A stretch of 64,000 nucleotides of DNA from Daejeonella sp. GTDB lineage: Bacteria > Bacteroidota > Bacteroidia > Sphingobacteriales > Sphingobacteriaceae. The notes beneath the pieces were generated by a model. That model did no database searches, had not been told where the DNA came from, and saw only the letters and a list, made by a program, of their open reading frames with translations. The stretch spans positions 1 through 64,000 of the forward strand of contig NZ_JAUXXZ010000063.1 in NCBI RefSeq assembly GCF_030684675.1. Direction: 5' to 3'. Positions 9,186 to 18,671 of the stretch are shown one piece after another. Positions within the stretch are counted from its first letter, which is position 1; each line of letters starts with the position of its first letter. A program made the position numbers and the translations under genes.

Positions 9186-12100
9186 CTAATTTACCCTAAT
9201 CACCCCTTTCATGATCCGCCAATGCCCGGGAAAAGTACAGATAAACGGATACTCCCCAGATTTAGCGGGTGCTTTAAAATCAAGTCTGAATGTTTCGCCG
9301 GTAGCAACCAGCGGGCTTGAATAGAGCACCTCGGGAATAGCCGGAACAAAATTCTTCGCATAAGCATCTTTCCGGCTTGCCATAGCATCAGCAGCTTTTC
9401 CAACAATCTCGCTTGAACCGGGTTTTATGATTACCACATTATGAGGCATCTCATCAGGGTTCTTAAAAATAAGGGAAACCAAACTACCTGGTTGAATGTT
9501 AATTACAAGCTTATCATAGGCCATTTTTCCGCTTAATGTTGATAATTGGATTACAGTTCTTCCCTTAATATCCTTTCCTTCTGACACTGTTGCATCAGCT
9601 TCTGTACTTAGTGTTTTCCTGAAATCAGATACAGCCTTCACATCTGCAAAATCATCATAAAATTTATCTGATAAGGGTTTTCTCGTATAAATGGCCGCAT
9701 CAGGATCCTTCTTAAAGTAGCCAGGCATCGTTAATACCTCAGCAGATGAAAGCGGCTGAAGCAATAATTTTGCCTTCTCAGGTTCGTTTGCAAGAAAATT
9801 TTTATCCTCCTTAAACTTAGCCATCCAGATTGGCTGCAGATGCTTAAAACTCTCCTTTAATGCATAAATGATATAATCATCTATGGGCATTTCTGAAGCT
9901 GTTAATAAAGCCATCAGGCTGGCCTCATTTTTGAAATGACTCAATGATACAATTGCCTCCAAACGCACTCTTGGAGAGGAATCTTTAGACATTGTTATTA
10001 GCCTTGCCTGGGAGTTCTTCAAATCATCCCTCCAGTAAAATAAAACCCTTGTCGCAGCAGCCCTGATATTTGCATCCCTGGCTTTCAATAAGTTATTTAA
10101 TAGAACTTCGTTGGTTTGATGTAATCGCTGGTACATCCATAAAGCTTCCAACTGAAATTGCTCATGGTTCTCATCCGACTTGTTTAGTTTTTGAAGCCAT
10201 TGCGGCAGGGCAGCCAGAACTTCCTGCTTAGGAAACTCTGTCAATTGAATTCTGGCCCGGTATCTTGTTCTGTCTTCGTATTCCTTTAATTGATCCAGTA
10301 ATTGATCGACCTTAAGACGGCTCATATCTACTGGCTTCAGTAACGCTTTACCGGTATAAGTTATCCGCCAGATCCGGCCATGGGTTTTATCCCGATCTGG
10401 ATCACGCAGTGCTCTTTCTCCATGATTGATTACCAGGTTGAACCAGTCTGCTAAATAGAGAGCACCGTCCGGACCAAATTGAAGATCTACAGGTCTGAAC
10501 TGAGGGTCTTTGGATTGCAGAATCGGTTCCTGCTCCTTACCAATCAGACCACTACCTTGTTCAGACAAAGAATGATTCGTGATTCCCTGAAATCCAAGAA
10601 ATGTATTAAAAAGCACATTGCCCTGATAATTATCAGGGAAGTTCCTGCTTGAGACAATTTCCATCCCGCAGGTTTTGGGTTTAATCTTCAGGGTTAGCAT
10701 ATCCTTCATTTCAACATGCTTTACAGGATAATCAGTCGCAACAGTGAGCGGAGGAGCAAAATAATTCATCCCTGTTGAGGTGTCTCCAATCAGATGTGTA
10801 CCATTCCATGTAAAGACATTTCCCCATGGGTTGGCATAAGGATATGAAACATATGGCTCCAGTTTCATCGTGATCGGATCGTATCTCCAGGTTTCACCAT
10901 AAGCAGATCGCTGAGGGCCATAGGGCGTTTCTACCTGTGTATGAAGAAAAGTGCCCATATGCATATAAAGTGCACCATCCTGACCCCAGGTAAGCGCAGA
11001 AATTGAATGATGTACATCTTCTGTACCAAACCCATGTAGAATGATCTCTTTTACATCAGCTTTTCCATCGCCATTGGTATCTTTTAAGAACATCAGGTTT
11101 GGGGGTTGAGAAACATACACTCCACCATTTCCTAATTCAAATCCCAGAGGCATATAGAGGCTGTCAGCAAAAACGGCATGCTTGTCCGCCTTTCCGTCGC
11201 TATTGGTATCCTCCAGAATGATAATTTTATCATTTGGCGGACTTCCCGGATAGTATTGTAAATACGATGGAAGAGTAGATACCCATAAACGCCCTTTTGG
11301 ATCGAAGGTAATTTTAACCGGTTTTTCAATTGGGAAGTCCTTTTCAGAAGCAAACAACTCAACTTTAAAGCCCTCTTTTAAAACAAATTGTTCTTCCAAT
11401 GGTGCATTCTGAGGCTTTGTAACGATTATCTCCTGCTTATCATTAATCAAATGCCTGACCTTCTTCGTATCGATACCGGAACTATTTTTAGTACCTGTCC
11501 AGATGATACTATCAAGGCTTAAAACCAACTGATCTAATTTCAATAATTCAGTTGGGAAAGAAATTGGACCACCTGCCGGTTGTACCCAGGGTTCCTTCCT
11601 GCTTCCATTGATATATTCTGCATTTACAGCTCTGAATTTGTAAAAGAATTGCTGATTTTTATGATCAATAACCCACTTTAATCCGGTATAATCAGGTTCA
11701 TCTTTCCATTCATCGAATTTGAAATTCAAGCTCTTAGCCATTAACTCACTAATAGCTTTATAGCCCTTATCATTCAGATGGATCCCATTAATTGTAATGG
11801 AATCAGCAGCATTTGCTAAATCACGGCTTGGCTTGTAAAGGTCAATAAATGGTATCTCCAATAGTTTTGCAACTTCGGCCATACCTTCTGTATATAACTC
11901 CAGATTGGCATTATGCACTTTAGGATCGGGTAAATTACCGCCCAGTTTTTCATGGGCAATTGGGGAAATGAGAATAATTTCGGGTGCTGAACTTGAATTG
12001 TATTTTTGCTGTTTGAGATGCAGAAGAAACCCTGAAAGACGGTGCTTAAAATTTGCAAGACTATCCGGTCCTTTAAAAGCCTCATTCAAGCCGAAACATG

Positions 12101-12419
12101 CAAAAATAATATCTGCCTTTTGGAGGGTAAGATGCTCATCCAGTGTACCAAAATTGTATGGCCTGGGCTGCAGACCGACTTCATCGGCACTCCAGCCCAT
12201 ATTTCGGACAGTCAGGTTTGAATCAGGAAAACTCTTGTATAAAAGTGCTTCGAAATAGTTAAAATTTTGCAAACGCTCGGCAAACGTATTCCCAATAATC
12301 ACAATCCGCTGACCTTTTTGGGGTTTAAAGTCGATGCTCTTATCGCTGCAAGCCGCAACAAAAATACTAGCTATTAAAGGTAAAATTGCAAATAGCAAGG
12401 TTCTGGAAGATTGTTTCAT
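9186..12419 (-). CDS. multidomain lipoprotein: SGNH-like, PVC-type dehydrogenase propeller, HEAT-like and azurin-like copper domains
   Basis: 1077 residues. The signal ends in the lipobox FVAAC, so it is a lipoprotein. About 35-235 is an SGNH/GDSL-type domain, but block I reads VIIGNTFAER, with Thr where the Ser nucleophile sits; block V (NGIHLNDKGY) is intact. About 335-700 is the PVC-type (GSDH/sorbosone-dehydrogenase-like) beta-propeller, starting EGFKVELFASE. About 705-905 is helical and HEAT-like. About 955-1077 is a cupredoxin: MPHNVV gives the first His, and CTFPGHWRIM gives Cys, His at +5 and Met at +9, the azurin type-1 copper spacing. No CxxCH haem motif was found, so the copper domain probably replaces the cytochrome seen in relatives. 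It lies 117 bp after the hydrolase gene on the same strand and may be co-transcribed. Confidence 0.88.
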   Translation of the reverse strand: MKQSSRTLLFAILPLIASIFVAACSDKSIDFKPQKGQRIVIIGNTFAERLQNFNYFEALLYKSFPDSNLTVRNMGWSADEVGLQPRPYNFGTLDEHLTLQKADIIFACFGLNEAFKGPDSLANFKHRLSGFLLHLKQQKYNSSSAPEIILISPIAHEKLGGNLPDPKVHNANLELYTEGMAEVAKLLEIPFIDLYKPSRDLANAADSITINGIHLNDKGYKAISELMAKSLNFKFDEWKDEPDYTGLKWVIDHKNQQFFYKFRAVNAEYINGSRKEPWVQPAGGPISFPTELLKLDQLVLSLDSIIWTGTKNSSGIDTKKVRHLINDKQEIIVTKPQNAPLEEQFVLKEGFKVELFASEKDFPIEKPVKITFDPKGRLWVSTLPSYLQYYPGSPPNDKIIILEDTNSDGKADKHAVFADSLYMPLGFELGNGGVYVSQPPNLMFLKDTNGDGKADVKEIILHGFGTEDVHHSISALTWGQDGALYMHMGTFLHTQVETPYGPQRSAYGETWRYDPITMKLEPYVSYPYANPWGNVFTWNGTHLIGDTSTGMNYFAPPLTVATDYPVKHVEMKDMLTLKIKPKTCGMEIVSSRNFPDNYQGNVLFNTFLGFQGITNHSLSEQGSGLIGKEQEPILQSKDPQFRPVDLQFGPDGALYLADWFNLVINHGERALRDPDRDKTHGRIWRITYTGKALLKPVDMSRLKVDQLLDQLKEYEDRTRYRARIQLTEFPKQEVLAALPQWLQKLNKSDENHEQFQLEALWMYQRLHQTNEVLLNNLLKARDANIRAAATRVLFYWRDDLKNSQARLITMSKDSSPRVRLEAIVSLSHFKNEASLMALLTASEMPIDDYIIYALKESFKHLQPIWMAKFKEDKNFLANEPEKAKLLLQPLSSAEVLTMPGYFKKDPDAAIYTRKPLSDKFYDDFADVKAVSDFRKTLSTEADATVSEGKDIKGRTVIQLSTLSGKMAYDKLVINIQPGSLVSLIFKNPDEMPHNVVIIKPGSSEIVGKAADAMASRKDAYAKNFVPAIPEVLYSSPLVATGETFRLDFKAPAKSGEYPFICTFPGHWRIMKGVIRVN

Positions 12420-12536
12420 GATTTATAAGCTTATCAAATATTTTTACTGTTTCCTGTTTTTAAATCCGAGCTGAATCAAGTGTTTATATACGCTTCAGGC
12501 ATTTTCAATTTTCGTATTATCTCAAAACGATAGAAA

Positions 12537-13454
12537 CTATTGAATCAAATTCCTATCCTTCATCCAGTTAACAGCCCTCCCGAACCATTCCTCAAAAACA
12601 GGCTTTTTCAGGAATCCATGTTCCCCTTCAGAATAAATATGAAGTTCTGCATTGACCTTATTCTTACGCAAAGCATGGTAGAACCTGAAACTATTTTCAG
12701 AAGAAACTACTGTATCATCCGCCGTATGCACCAGAAAAGTTTGCGGAGTAGATTGGTTAACATGAAGTTCATTTGAGAAAAAATTGATCTTTTCGGCTGA
12801 TGGTGTCTTTCCTAAGAGATTATTACGGCTACCGATATGACCAATTTCATCTGAAAAGCTGATAACAGGATTAACGAGTACCATGAAATCTGGTCGAAGA
12901 TCTGTGTTCTCAGGATTTTCAATAATGCGGGCATCATAATGAGTACCTGCACTCGAGGCAAGGTGCCCTCCGGCAGAGAATCCCATAATTCCTATTTTTT
13001 TTGCATCAATATTCCAATGAACTGCATTCTGACGCACCGTTTTTAAGGCCTGCAGGGCATCCTGTAAAGGTCCGATAGATTTATCTTCCATAATTTCATC
13101 ATCCGGAAGACGGTATTTAAGAACAAATGCGGTGACGCCCAGTTTTGTAAAGGCTCTGGCCACATCACTACCTTCGCGTTTAGTGAGTAATCCGCCATAG
13201 CCTCCTCCGGGACAAATAATGACAGCCGCGCCATTAGATTGATTCTTTAAAGGCAGAAAAATGGTCAAAGTCGGAACGGATACTTTTCTGGTAACGGAAT
13301 CTACTAAAGCATTTGCGGTTATCTGCTCCTCATTGGCACTTAATCTGGAGTTGGGGATTTTTTTGGGATAAAGAGGAAGGATTTGTTGGGCGTTGGAGAT
13401 CTGATATGATAACACCAGATTCAAGGTTAGTATTAACCAGTTCTTATAATTCAT
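12537..13454 (-). CDS. secreted alpha/beta hydrolase, acetyl-xylan-esterase/BD-FAE-like
   Basis: 305 residues with a signal peptide ending near residue 22 (SNAQ). Catalytic elements are an oxyanion segment CPGGGYGGL near 81-89, the nucleophile elbow GFSAGGH with Ser160, an acidic residue in HTADDTVV and the catalytic His in GEHGFLKKP near the end. This is the layout of bacterial feruloyl/acetyl-xylan esterases, which deacylate plant polysaccharides in the periplasm. It precedes the large SGNH-dehydrogenase lipoprotein gene on the same strand, hinting at a shared role in plant-material use; that link is inference. Confidence 0.85.
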   Translation of the reverse strand: MNYKNWLILTLNLVLSYQISNAQQILPLYPKKIPNSRLSANEEQITANALVDSVTRKVSVPTLTIFLPLKNQSNGAAVIICPGGGYGGLLTKREGSDVARAFTKLGVTAFVLKYRLPDDEIMEDKSIGPLQDALQALKTVRQNAVHWNIDAKKIGIMGFSAGGHLASSAGTHYDARIIENPENTDLRPDFMVLVNPVISFSDEIGHIGSRNNLLGKTPSAEKINFFSNELHVNQSTPQTFLVHTADDTVVSSENSFRFYHALRKNKVNAELHIYSEGEHGFLKKPVFEEWFGRAVNWMKDRNLIQ

Positions 13455-13630
13455 TATTGATCAATTAATTGCAGCTGTTGATCAATTTTAATCAAATACA
13501 TTTTACCAACAAAATATATTCTTTATTCAAGCTGATACATTTCAATATTTCAAAAAAACTAGCCCCAGTATTCATATTTTTCCACCTATTAAGAAATACT
13601 TTATGCAAATTTGAGTTAAAATCAATTCTT

Positions 13631-14410
13631 ATGAAACAGGGACTTTTAATAGATATGGACGGTGTAATTTACAGTGGTGAATTATTAATAGAGGGGGCCG
13701 ACAGATTTATAAATAATCTGATAAAGAAAGATATCCCGTTTACATTTATGACCAATAACAGCCAGCGTACACGTCTTGAGGTTGTGCGTAAGCTGAAGCA
13801 TCTTGGAATTGATGTGACCGTCGATCATGTTTATACCAGCGCCATGGCGACCGGAAAATTTCTTGGTGATCAGGGTTCTCATGGTACGGCCTATGTATTG
13901 GGTGAAGGAGGACTATTAACCAGTTTACATGAAAATGGAATTACGCTGGTAAACACCGATCCAGAATTTGTGGTATTGGGTGAAGGCCGGAATTTTACAC
14001 TGGAAATGGTGCAGCGTGCCGTAGATATGATCCTCGCCGGGGCAAAATTTATTACAACCAACCGGGATCCATCACCCAAAAAACCGGGATGGAATAATTT
14101 AGGAATCGCAGCTACCACGGCCATGATTGAAGAAGCAACTGGCAGGAAAGCTTTCGTTACCGGAAAACCAAGTCCGGTGATGATGCGTTCAGCCCGAAAA
14201 TATTTAGGCCTGGAAACAGGAGGAACAACTGTGATCGGTGATACAATGGAAACCGATATACAGGGAGGGGTTCAAATGGGATACAAAACAATTCTGGTGC
14301 TCTCAGGTATCGCCCAAAAGGAAGATTTATCCAACTATGCCTTCAAACCTGATTTAATAAGCAGCTCAATTGATAAGATTGAGCTGCCTTTGAGATGGTG
14401 GGAAGGATGA
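13631..14410 (+). CDS. HAD-superfamily phosphatase, NagD-like (class IIA)
   Basis: 259 residues from ATG 13631. A longer in-frame start at 13469 adds 54 residues with no homologous feature, and the DxD motif lies at the natural distance from the later start. Asp8/Asp10 in LLIDMDGVIYSG are the nucleophile and acid/base, TFMTNNSQRT is motif II, a conserved Lys lies in TGKPSP, and GDTMETDIQGG carries the Mg-binding acids. The large C2 cap between motifs II and III is typical of NagD/AraL/pyridoxal-phosphatase-type enzymes. It is cytoplasmic, acts on a small phosphorylated metabolite, and the substrate is not predictable here. Confidence 0.9.
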   Translation: MKQGLLIDMDGVIYSGELLIEGADRFINNLIKKDIPFTFMTNNSQRTRLEVVRKLKHLGIDVTVDHVYTSAMATGKFLGDQGSHGTAYVLGEGGLLTSLHENGITLVNTDPEFVVLGEGRNFTLEMVQRAVDMILAGAKFITTNRDPSPKKPGWNNLGIAATTAMIEEATGRKAFVTGKPSPVMMRSARKYLGLETGGTTVIGDTMETDIQGGVQMGYKTILVLSGIAQKEDLSNYAFKPDLISSSIDKIELPLRWWEG

Positions 14411-14475
14411 GGTATCAGGTTTCAGGTATGAGGAGGCGTGTTTTATGCCAAAATCAGGGCCTAATAAATCATGGG

Positions 14476-14823
14476 TCATAAAAGTGATTTGCCCTTATAA
14501 AAATCGAGAATTTTCTTTCTCAGAATAAAATCATATCGATTAGTTGCCAGATTCTGATTGGCCCGGTCATTTTATTTTTCGAAACCAGATAGTCTACTGA
14601 ATTTATAGCTCCAGCATTAAAACGAATCTCCATAGTTCTGAATGATTCAGCGAAAGCTTCCTTTTGTTCCTGCAAATTCTTATAACGCTCCCTGGAAGAT
14701 CCCATATTAAGGTAAGCCTGGCTTGTGAGCTGCTGAAGTTGAACGCGGATAACTCTGAGAAAGGCTAGTTCTCCTTCCTGATTGATATTATTCTTATTCT
14801 GCCTGAAATAGTCAATAGCCTAC
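14476..14823 (-). pseudogene. frameshifted C-terminal fragment of a TolC-family outer-membrane efflux protein
   Basis: The minus strand reads AIDYFRQNKNNINQEGEL, continues through a TolC-like helical segment (RFNAGAINSVDYLVSKNKM at its end), then loses the frame near 14558. One frame over it continues DRANQNLATNRYDFILR and KKILDFYKGKSLL to a stop at 14476-14478. Together these are the last about 110 residues of a TolC-type protein. A stop lies just upstream in frame, and no N-terminal part or RND pump gene is nearby. Loss by deletion plus a frameshift is the simplest reading. Confidence 0.75.
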
Positions 14824-14998
14824 CTCATTGCCGCAAGCTTCATCAATATTTTTGTGGCCTTTACAGAGATATCTTAAAACTACAAATTAAGAACCACGTG
14901 TTCTATTAAGCTCCCTCCCGGCTCACTAGCCCCAATAACTATCACATTTTCTACCCAAACTACCGCTCAGTAAAATAAATATTTTAATTAAATATATA

Positions 14999-15021
14999 AA
15001 GTCTATAGATTTAATAGAATT
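14999..15021 (+). promoter_or_regulatory. dyad upstream of the leader ORF and TonB receptor
   Basis: AAGTCTAT and ATAGAATT form an inverted repeat with 7 of 8 arm positions matching, separated by 7 bases, in a very AT-rich stretch 16 bp before the leader ATG at 15038. The position suits an operator overlapping the promoter. Confidence 0.4.
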
Positions 15022-15037
15022 TAATTATAATTGCACC

Positions 15038-15169
15038 ATGAAATCATGCCGCAGTTGCGGGATTAAGACAAATAAGAAACCGATGAAAAAAACAGTACAA
15101 ATTAGAAGAATCACCCATTCAATCATTCCTTCCTCATCAAGCATTCAGTTGAACCGATGTTGCTGCTGA
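15038..15169 (+). CDS. short leader peptide ORF ending Arg-Cys-Cys-Cys
   Basis: A 43-codon ORF from ATG 15038 (MKSCRSCGIK...), or 28 codons from ATG 15083 (MKKTVQIRRITHS), which may be the true start. It ends QLNRCCC and stop at 15167-15169, 60 bp before the TonB receptor start. A short basic, Ser-rich peptide ending in a run of cysteines directly before a regulated gene resembles cysteine-sensing leader peptides, where ribosomes stall at Cys codons when Cys-tRNA is scarce. No classical terminator stem was seen between the leader and the receptor, so control might act on translation or by Rho. Function is inferred from layout only. Confidence 0.5.
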   Translation: MKSCRSCGIKTNKKPMKKTVQIRRITHSIIPSSSSIQLNRCCC

Positions 15170-15229
15170 TCTAAAACATCTGCAAATTCTCCATTTAACC
15201 CTTTTTCAAATCTTATAAAACATCATAAA

Positions 15230-17800
15230 ATGAAATATTTATCGTATAAATTAAAATTTTTGCTTTTAGCTATCTTTCTTATTCAAAGTACATCCTCATC
15301 TGCCCAGCAGGTAATTATAGGTTCAGTTAAAGACACTCAAGGCCAGCCTTTGGCCGGAGCAACTATAGGCTTAAGAGGAACTACTATTTCCACAAAAGCC
15401 GATTCTATCGGTCAATTCAGGCTCAATGTAAAACAGGAAGCTCCATTCTTTATCAGAGCAACCTTTATTGGATTCAAACCCCAGGATTTTCAGATATTGA
15501 AAATCGACAATACACCCATCCAGCTCCAGCTTGTCGATGATGCATTACTTGAAGAAATTGTGGTGACCTCCAGACGCCGTTCAGAGGTCTTGCAAGATGT
15601 TCCAATTCCGATTTCGGTTTTGGGAAGGGCTCAGATTGAGGAATCAGGGTCATTCAACGTTACACGAGTGAAAGAATTAATTCCATCAGTTCAAATGTAT
15701 ACCTCCAATCCAAGAAATACAGGGGTCAATATCAGGGGAATCGGTTCACCATTCGGTCTTACCAATGACGGTCTTGACCCGGGTGTGGGTTATTATGTGG
15801 ATGGCGTATATTATGCACGTCCGGCAGCAGCCACTCTTGACTTTATTGATATTGATCGTATCGAAGTACTGCGCGGGCCACAAGGAACTTTATTCGGCAA
15901 GAATACCAGTGCTGGCGCATTTAATATTGTAACCCGTAAGGCGAGCTTCACACCTGACTATAGTTTCGAAACCAGTTTTGGTAATTATGGCTATATCCAG
16001 GCAAAAGCTTCTGTAACAGGCCCATTGAGTAAAAAATTTGCATCACGTCTCTCCTTTTCAGGCACGCAGCGTAATGGTGTTGTGGAGAACGTCCGTACAG
16101 GTAAATTCACAAATGATATCAACAACCTTGGTTTCCGGGGCCAGTTGTTGTTTAAACCAAATGACAACACCTTCATCACCTTAGCGGCAGATGCGTCCGA
16201 TCAGCAGCCGGATGGTTATGCCCAGGTGGTGGCAGGAGTGGTGACTACAAAACGTCCGGCTTACCGCCAGTTCGATGCAATCATAGCCGATCTTAACTAT
16301 ACCCTTCCAAGCAGAAATGCATTCGATCGTAAGATAGATCATGATACCCCCTGGAATTCCGGCAATGAACTGGGTGGTGTTTCATTGAATGCTGAGACAA
16401 AGCTTGGTCCCGGTACCCTGACTTCTACTAGCGCATGGCGCTACTGGAACTGGAACCCTTCAAATGACAGGGACTTTACCGGATTACAGGCATTAGCAAA
16501 ATCTCAAAACCCGGCAGAACATCATAACTGGTCGCAGGAAGTACGGTATGCTGGTCAGTTGAGCGAGAAATTAAGCGGGGTAGTAGGCTTATTTTATATC
16601 GATCAGGTAGTAGAAATCAATGGAACCGAAGAATCCGGGACGGCTCAATGGCGTTTTTCTCAAAGTTCAACAAGTGCCTTGTGGAGAACCCCGGGACTCC
16701 TCGAAGGCTATGGTATTTATACTAACTCTTCTATTAAATCCCAAAGTGCTGCTGCATTTGCAAGTATAGACTGGGAAATCGCAAACGGTTTTCACATTTT
16801 ACCGGGGGTTCGCTTTAATTACGACAATAAAGATATAGACTATAAAAGGGTCGCAAGAGGCGGCTTACAAACCAATGATGCCGCATTATTAGCGATTAAG
16901 ACCGGGGTGTATAGTGATCAGTCGTACCTTGCCAGTGCTGATGAGCGGAATTTCACCTATTCGCTTACCGCATCTTACAGACCAAACAGACGGCTTAATG
17001 CTTTTGCGACTTTTTCAACAAGTTTCAAACCTGTCGGGGTTAATGTGGCCGGTTTGCCAACTGTTAACGGAGCCGCTGCAACAGACCTTGCTGTTATTAA
17101 ACCAGAAGACACAAAACATTATGAACTTGGGATAAAAAGCACACCGGCTGATAATTTAACCTTGAATTTAAGCATCCATAGTTCAGATATTAAAGACTAC
17201 CAAACCAATGTTCAATCACCCCAATTAGGTGTTAATCGCGGTTACATAGCCAATGCAGAGAAAGTAAATGTAAAAGGTGCTGAGCTTGACCTAAATTTAA
17301 AAGCCAGCAATTATTTCTCATTTTATGGTGCGGCAGCCTATACTGAAGCAACTTATGTTCGCTTCACAAATTCACCTCTTCCACTTGAGGAAACGGGCCT
17401 TACGGTGAATGGTATTCAGGTAGCGTTTAAAGACATTTCCGGAGGCGATCTTCCGGGGATCTCCAAATGGGCAGGATCATTAGGTGGCGAGTATGCTAAA
17501 CCTGCGAAGTTTTTTAACAAAGAAGCGAAATTCTTTACCGCTTTAGATGCTTACTTCCGTTCATCTTTCTCATCAAGTCCATCCCCTTCTGCCTATCTCA
17601 ATATAGATGGCTATACACTTGTGAATGGAAGAATTGGATACAAAGCCACTAAGGGTTTCTCAGCTTATGTATGGGCTCGAAATGTGTTGGATAAGGATTA
17701 TTTCGAGCAATTATTGCCTGCTGGTGGTAATGCTGGTCATTATGCCGGTGTATTGGGCGACCCGAGAACATACGGACTTACGCTAAGATTCGCATTGTAA
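15230..17800 (+). CDS. TonB-dependent outer-membrane receptor with CarboxypepD-reg-like domain
   Basis: 856 residues: signal peptide (to SSSAQ, about 25), a CarboxypepD-reg-like beta-sandwich at about 27-105 (GSVKDTQGQPLAGATIG), the plug at about 110-235 (EEIVVTSRRRSEVLQDVP, RIEVLRGPQGTLFGKNTSAG), then a 22-strand-type barrel to the C-terminus. Unlike SusC proteins there is no SusD partner next to it, and the overall plug sequence resembles siderophore/vitamin-type TonB receptors more than glycan ones. A dyad and a Cys-ending leader ORF precede it and a terminator follows, so it forms a single-gene unit that may respond to sulfur or cysteine supply. The ligand is unknown. Confidence 0.92.
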   Translation: MKYLSYKLKFLLLAIFLIQSTSSSAQQVIIGSVKDTQGQPLAGATIGLRGTTISTKADSIGQFRLNVKQEAPFFIRATFIGFKPQDFQILKIDNTPIQLQLVDDALLEEIVVTSRRRSEVLQDVPIPISVLGRAQIEESGSFNVTRVKELIPSVQMYTSNPRNTGVNIRGIGSPFGLTNDGLDPGVGYYVDGVYYARPAAATLDFIDIDRIEVLRGPQGTLFGKNTSAGAFNIVTRKASFTPDYSFETSFGNYGYIQAKASVTGPLSKKFASRLSFSGTQRNGVVENVRTGKFTNDINNLGFRGQLLFKPNDNTFITLAADASDQQPDGYAQVVAGVVTTKRPAYRQFDAIIADLNYTLPSRNAFDRKIDHDTPWNSGNELGGVSLNAETKLGPGTLTSTSAWRYWNWNPSNDRDFTGLQALAKSQNPAEHHNWSQEVRYAGQLSEKLSGVVGLFYIDQVVEINGTEESGTAQWRFSQSSTSALWRTPGLLEGYGIYTNSSIKSQSAAAFASIDWEIANGFHILPGVRFNYDNKDIDYKRVARGGLQTNDAALLAIKTGVYSDQSYLASADERNFTYSLTASYRPNRRLNAFATFSTSFKPVGVNVAGLPTVNGAAATDLAVIKPEDTKHYELGIKSTPADNLTLNLSIHSSDIKDYQTNVQSPQLGVNRGYIANAEKVNVKGAELDLNLKASNYFSFYGAAAYTEATYVRFTNSPLPLEETGLTVNGIQVAFKDISGGDLPGISKWAGSLGGEYAKPAKFFNKEAKFFTALDAYFRSSFSSSPSPSAYLNIDGYTLVNGRIGYKATKGFSAYVWARNVLDKDYFEQLLPAGGNAGHYAGVLGDPRTYGLTLRFAL

Positions 17801-17822
17801 TAACTATTGAATATTTTAAAAG

Positions 17823-17848
17823 CTCCACATTTATTTGTGGGGTTTTTA
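17823..17848 (+). terminator. intrinsic terminator after the TonB receptor
   Basis: CTCCACA pairs with TGTGGGG (one G-T pair) and is followed by TTTTT. It lies 23 bp past the receptor stop. The complement is also followed by a T-rich run, so it may serve the convergent gene at 17872 as well. Confidence 0.8.
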
Positions 17849-17871
17849 AAATAATATCCAGGAAATTTTAT

Positions 17872-18282
17872 CTAGGATGATTGTATATTGGTCAGTCTAT
17901 TGTTGGTTTTCAAAAAGAACAAACCCATAATTGCGCCTGAAGTGATAGCCAGACCAAGCATTATAAAAAATATCCAGGCATGTCCTACCAAAAGAATTCC
18001 ATTGTCTGGATTAACAAAGGTGATGATATAGAAATACAGTATATAAGTCATTAACATGAATGTTAACACTAATGTCAAAAAAGCTTTCAAATAAGCAATT
18101 TTAAATCGCTTTTCAGCTTTTAATACAATCACTGTTACGATCATAACAATTGCATAAATAGGTATTGACCACCAGCCTTTATTTGACAGCATTGTACTGA
18201 GAATTAAAAGTGCGCCACCTGTCAATCCAAAGATTAAAACTGTTGGCATAATTTGTTTCAGATTGATCTGTTGTAAGTTCAT
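17872..18282 (-). CDS. small four-helix integral membrane protein, unrecognised
   Basis: 136 residues with four clear hydrophobic helices (about 12-32, 38-54, 63-85 and 98-122) and short charged loops. The tail after the last helix is polar. Size and topology resemble the DUF4199-type membrane proteins common in Bacteroidota, but no diagnostic motif allows a firm assignment. Convergent with the TonB receptor, which ends 71 bp away; no operon partner. Confidence 0.7.
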   Translation of the reverse strand: MNLQQINLKQIMPTVLIFGLTGGALLILSTMLSNKGWWSIPIYAIVMIVTVIVLKAEKRFKIAYLKAFLTLVLTFMLMTYILYFYIITFVNPDNGILLVGHAWIFFIMLGLAITSGAIMGLFFLKTNNRLTNIQSS

Positions 18283-18671
18283 TGGATTAAAGATTAAAAT
18301 TTAATGCCGGATTCAGTTAACTGAGCTTGCGTGTAGGCTTTCTCGAGAACCCATATCTATTTATTAATTCTTTCATCAAGCATCAAACATGAATATAAAT
18401 ATAAAAAGAATATCCTTAATTCCATCAGGGTGAATGCTTTACATAACCTTCAAACCAATATATCCCTTTTTCAAAAAAACTGGCATTCTGAAAACAGACA
18501 TCCCTGTTTCCTATTCTCTTTTTAAAGAAATTTTTCCTTTGGAGCTCCTTTTTTTTCATATGAATAAAACTTTAATATTCTTTTAACTGAAATAAGCTAT
18601 TTTTATGTGAAAAGAAACATAAGATGTATCTTCTACTGTCGCATTTGCTTCTAATTTTATAAAATATAAAA
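18283..18671. other. intergenic region between divergent genes
   Basis: AT-rich and without a supportable gene. It separates the minus-strand membrane protein from the plus-strand amidohydrolase, so it should hold both promoters; no element could be placed with confidence. Confidence 0.5.

Noticed and set aside
13469-13630. N-terminal extension of the HAD phosphatase
   Set aside because: The 54 extra residues lack family features, and ATG 13631 places the DxD motif at the normal distance from the start.
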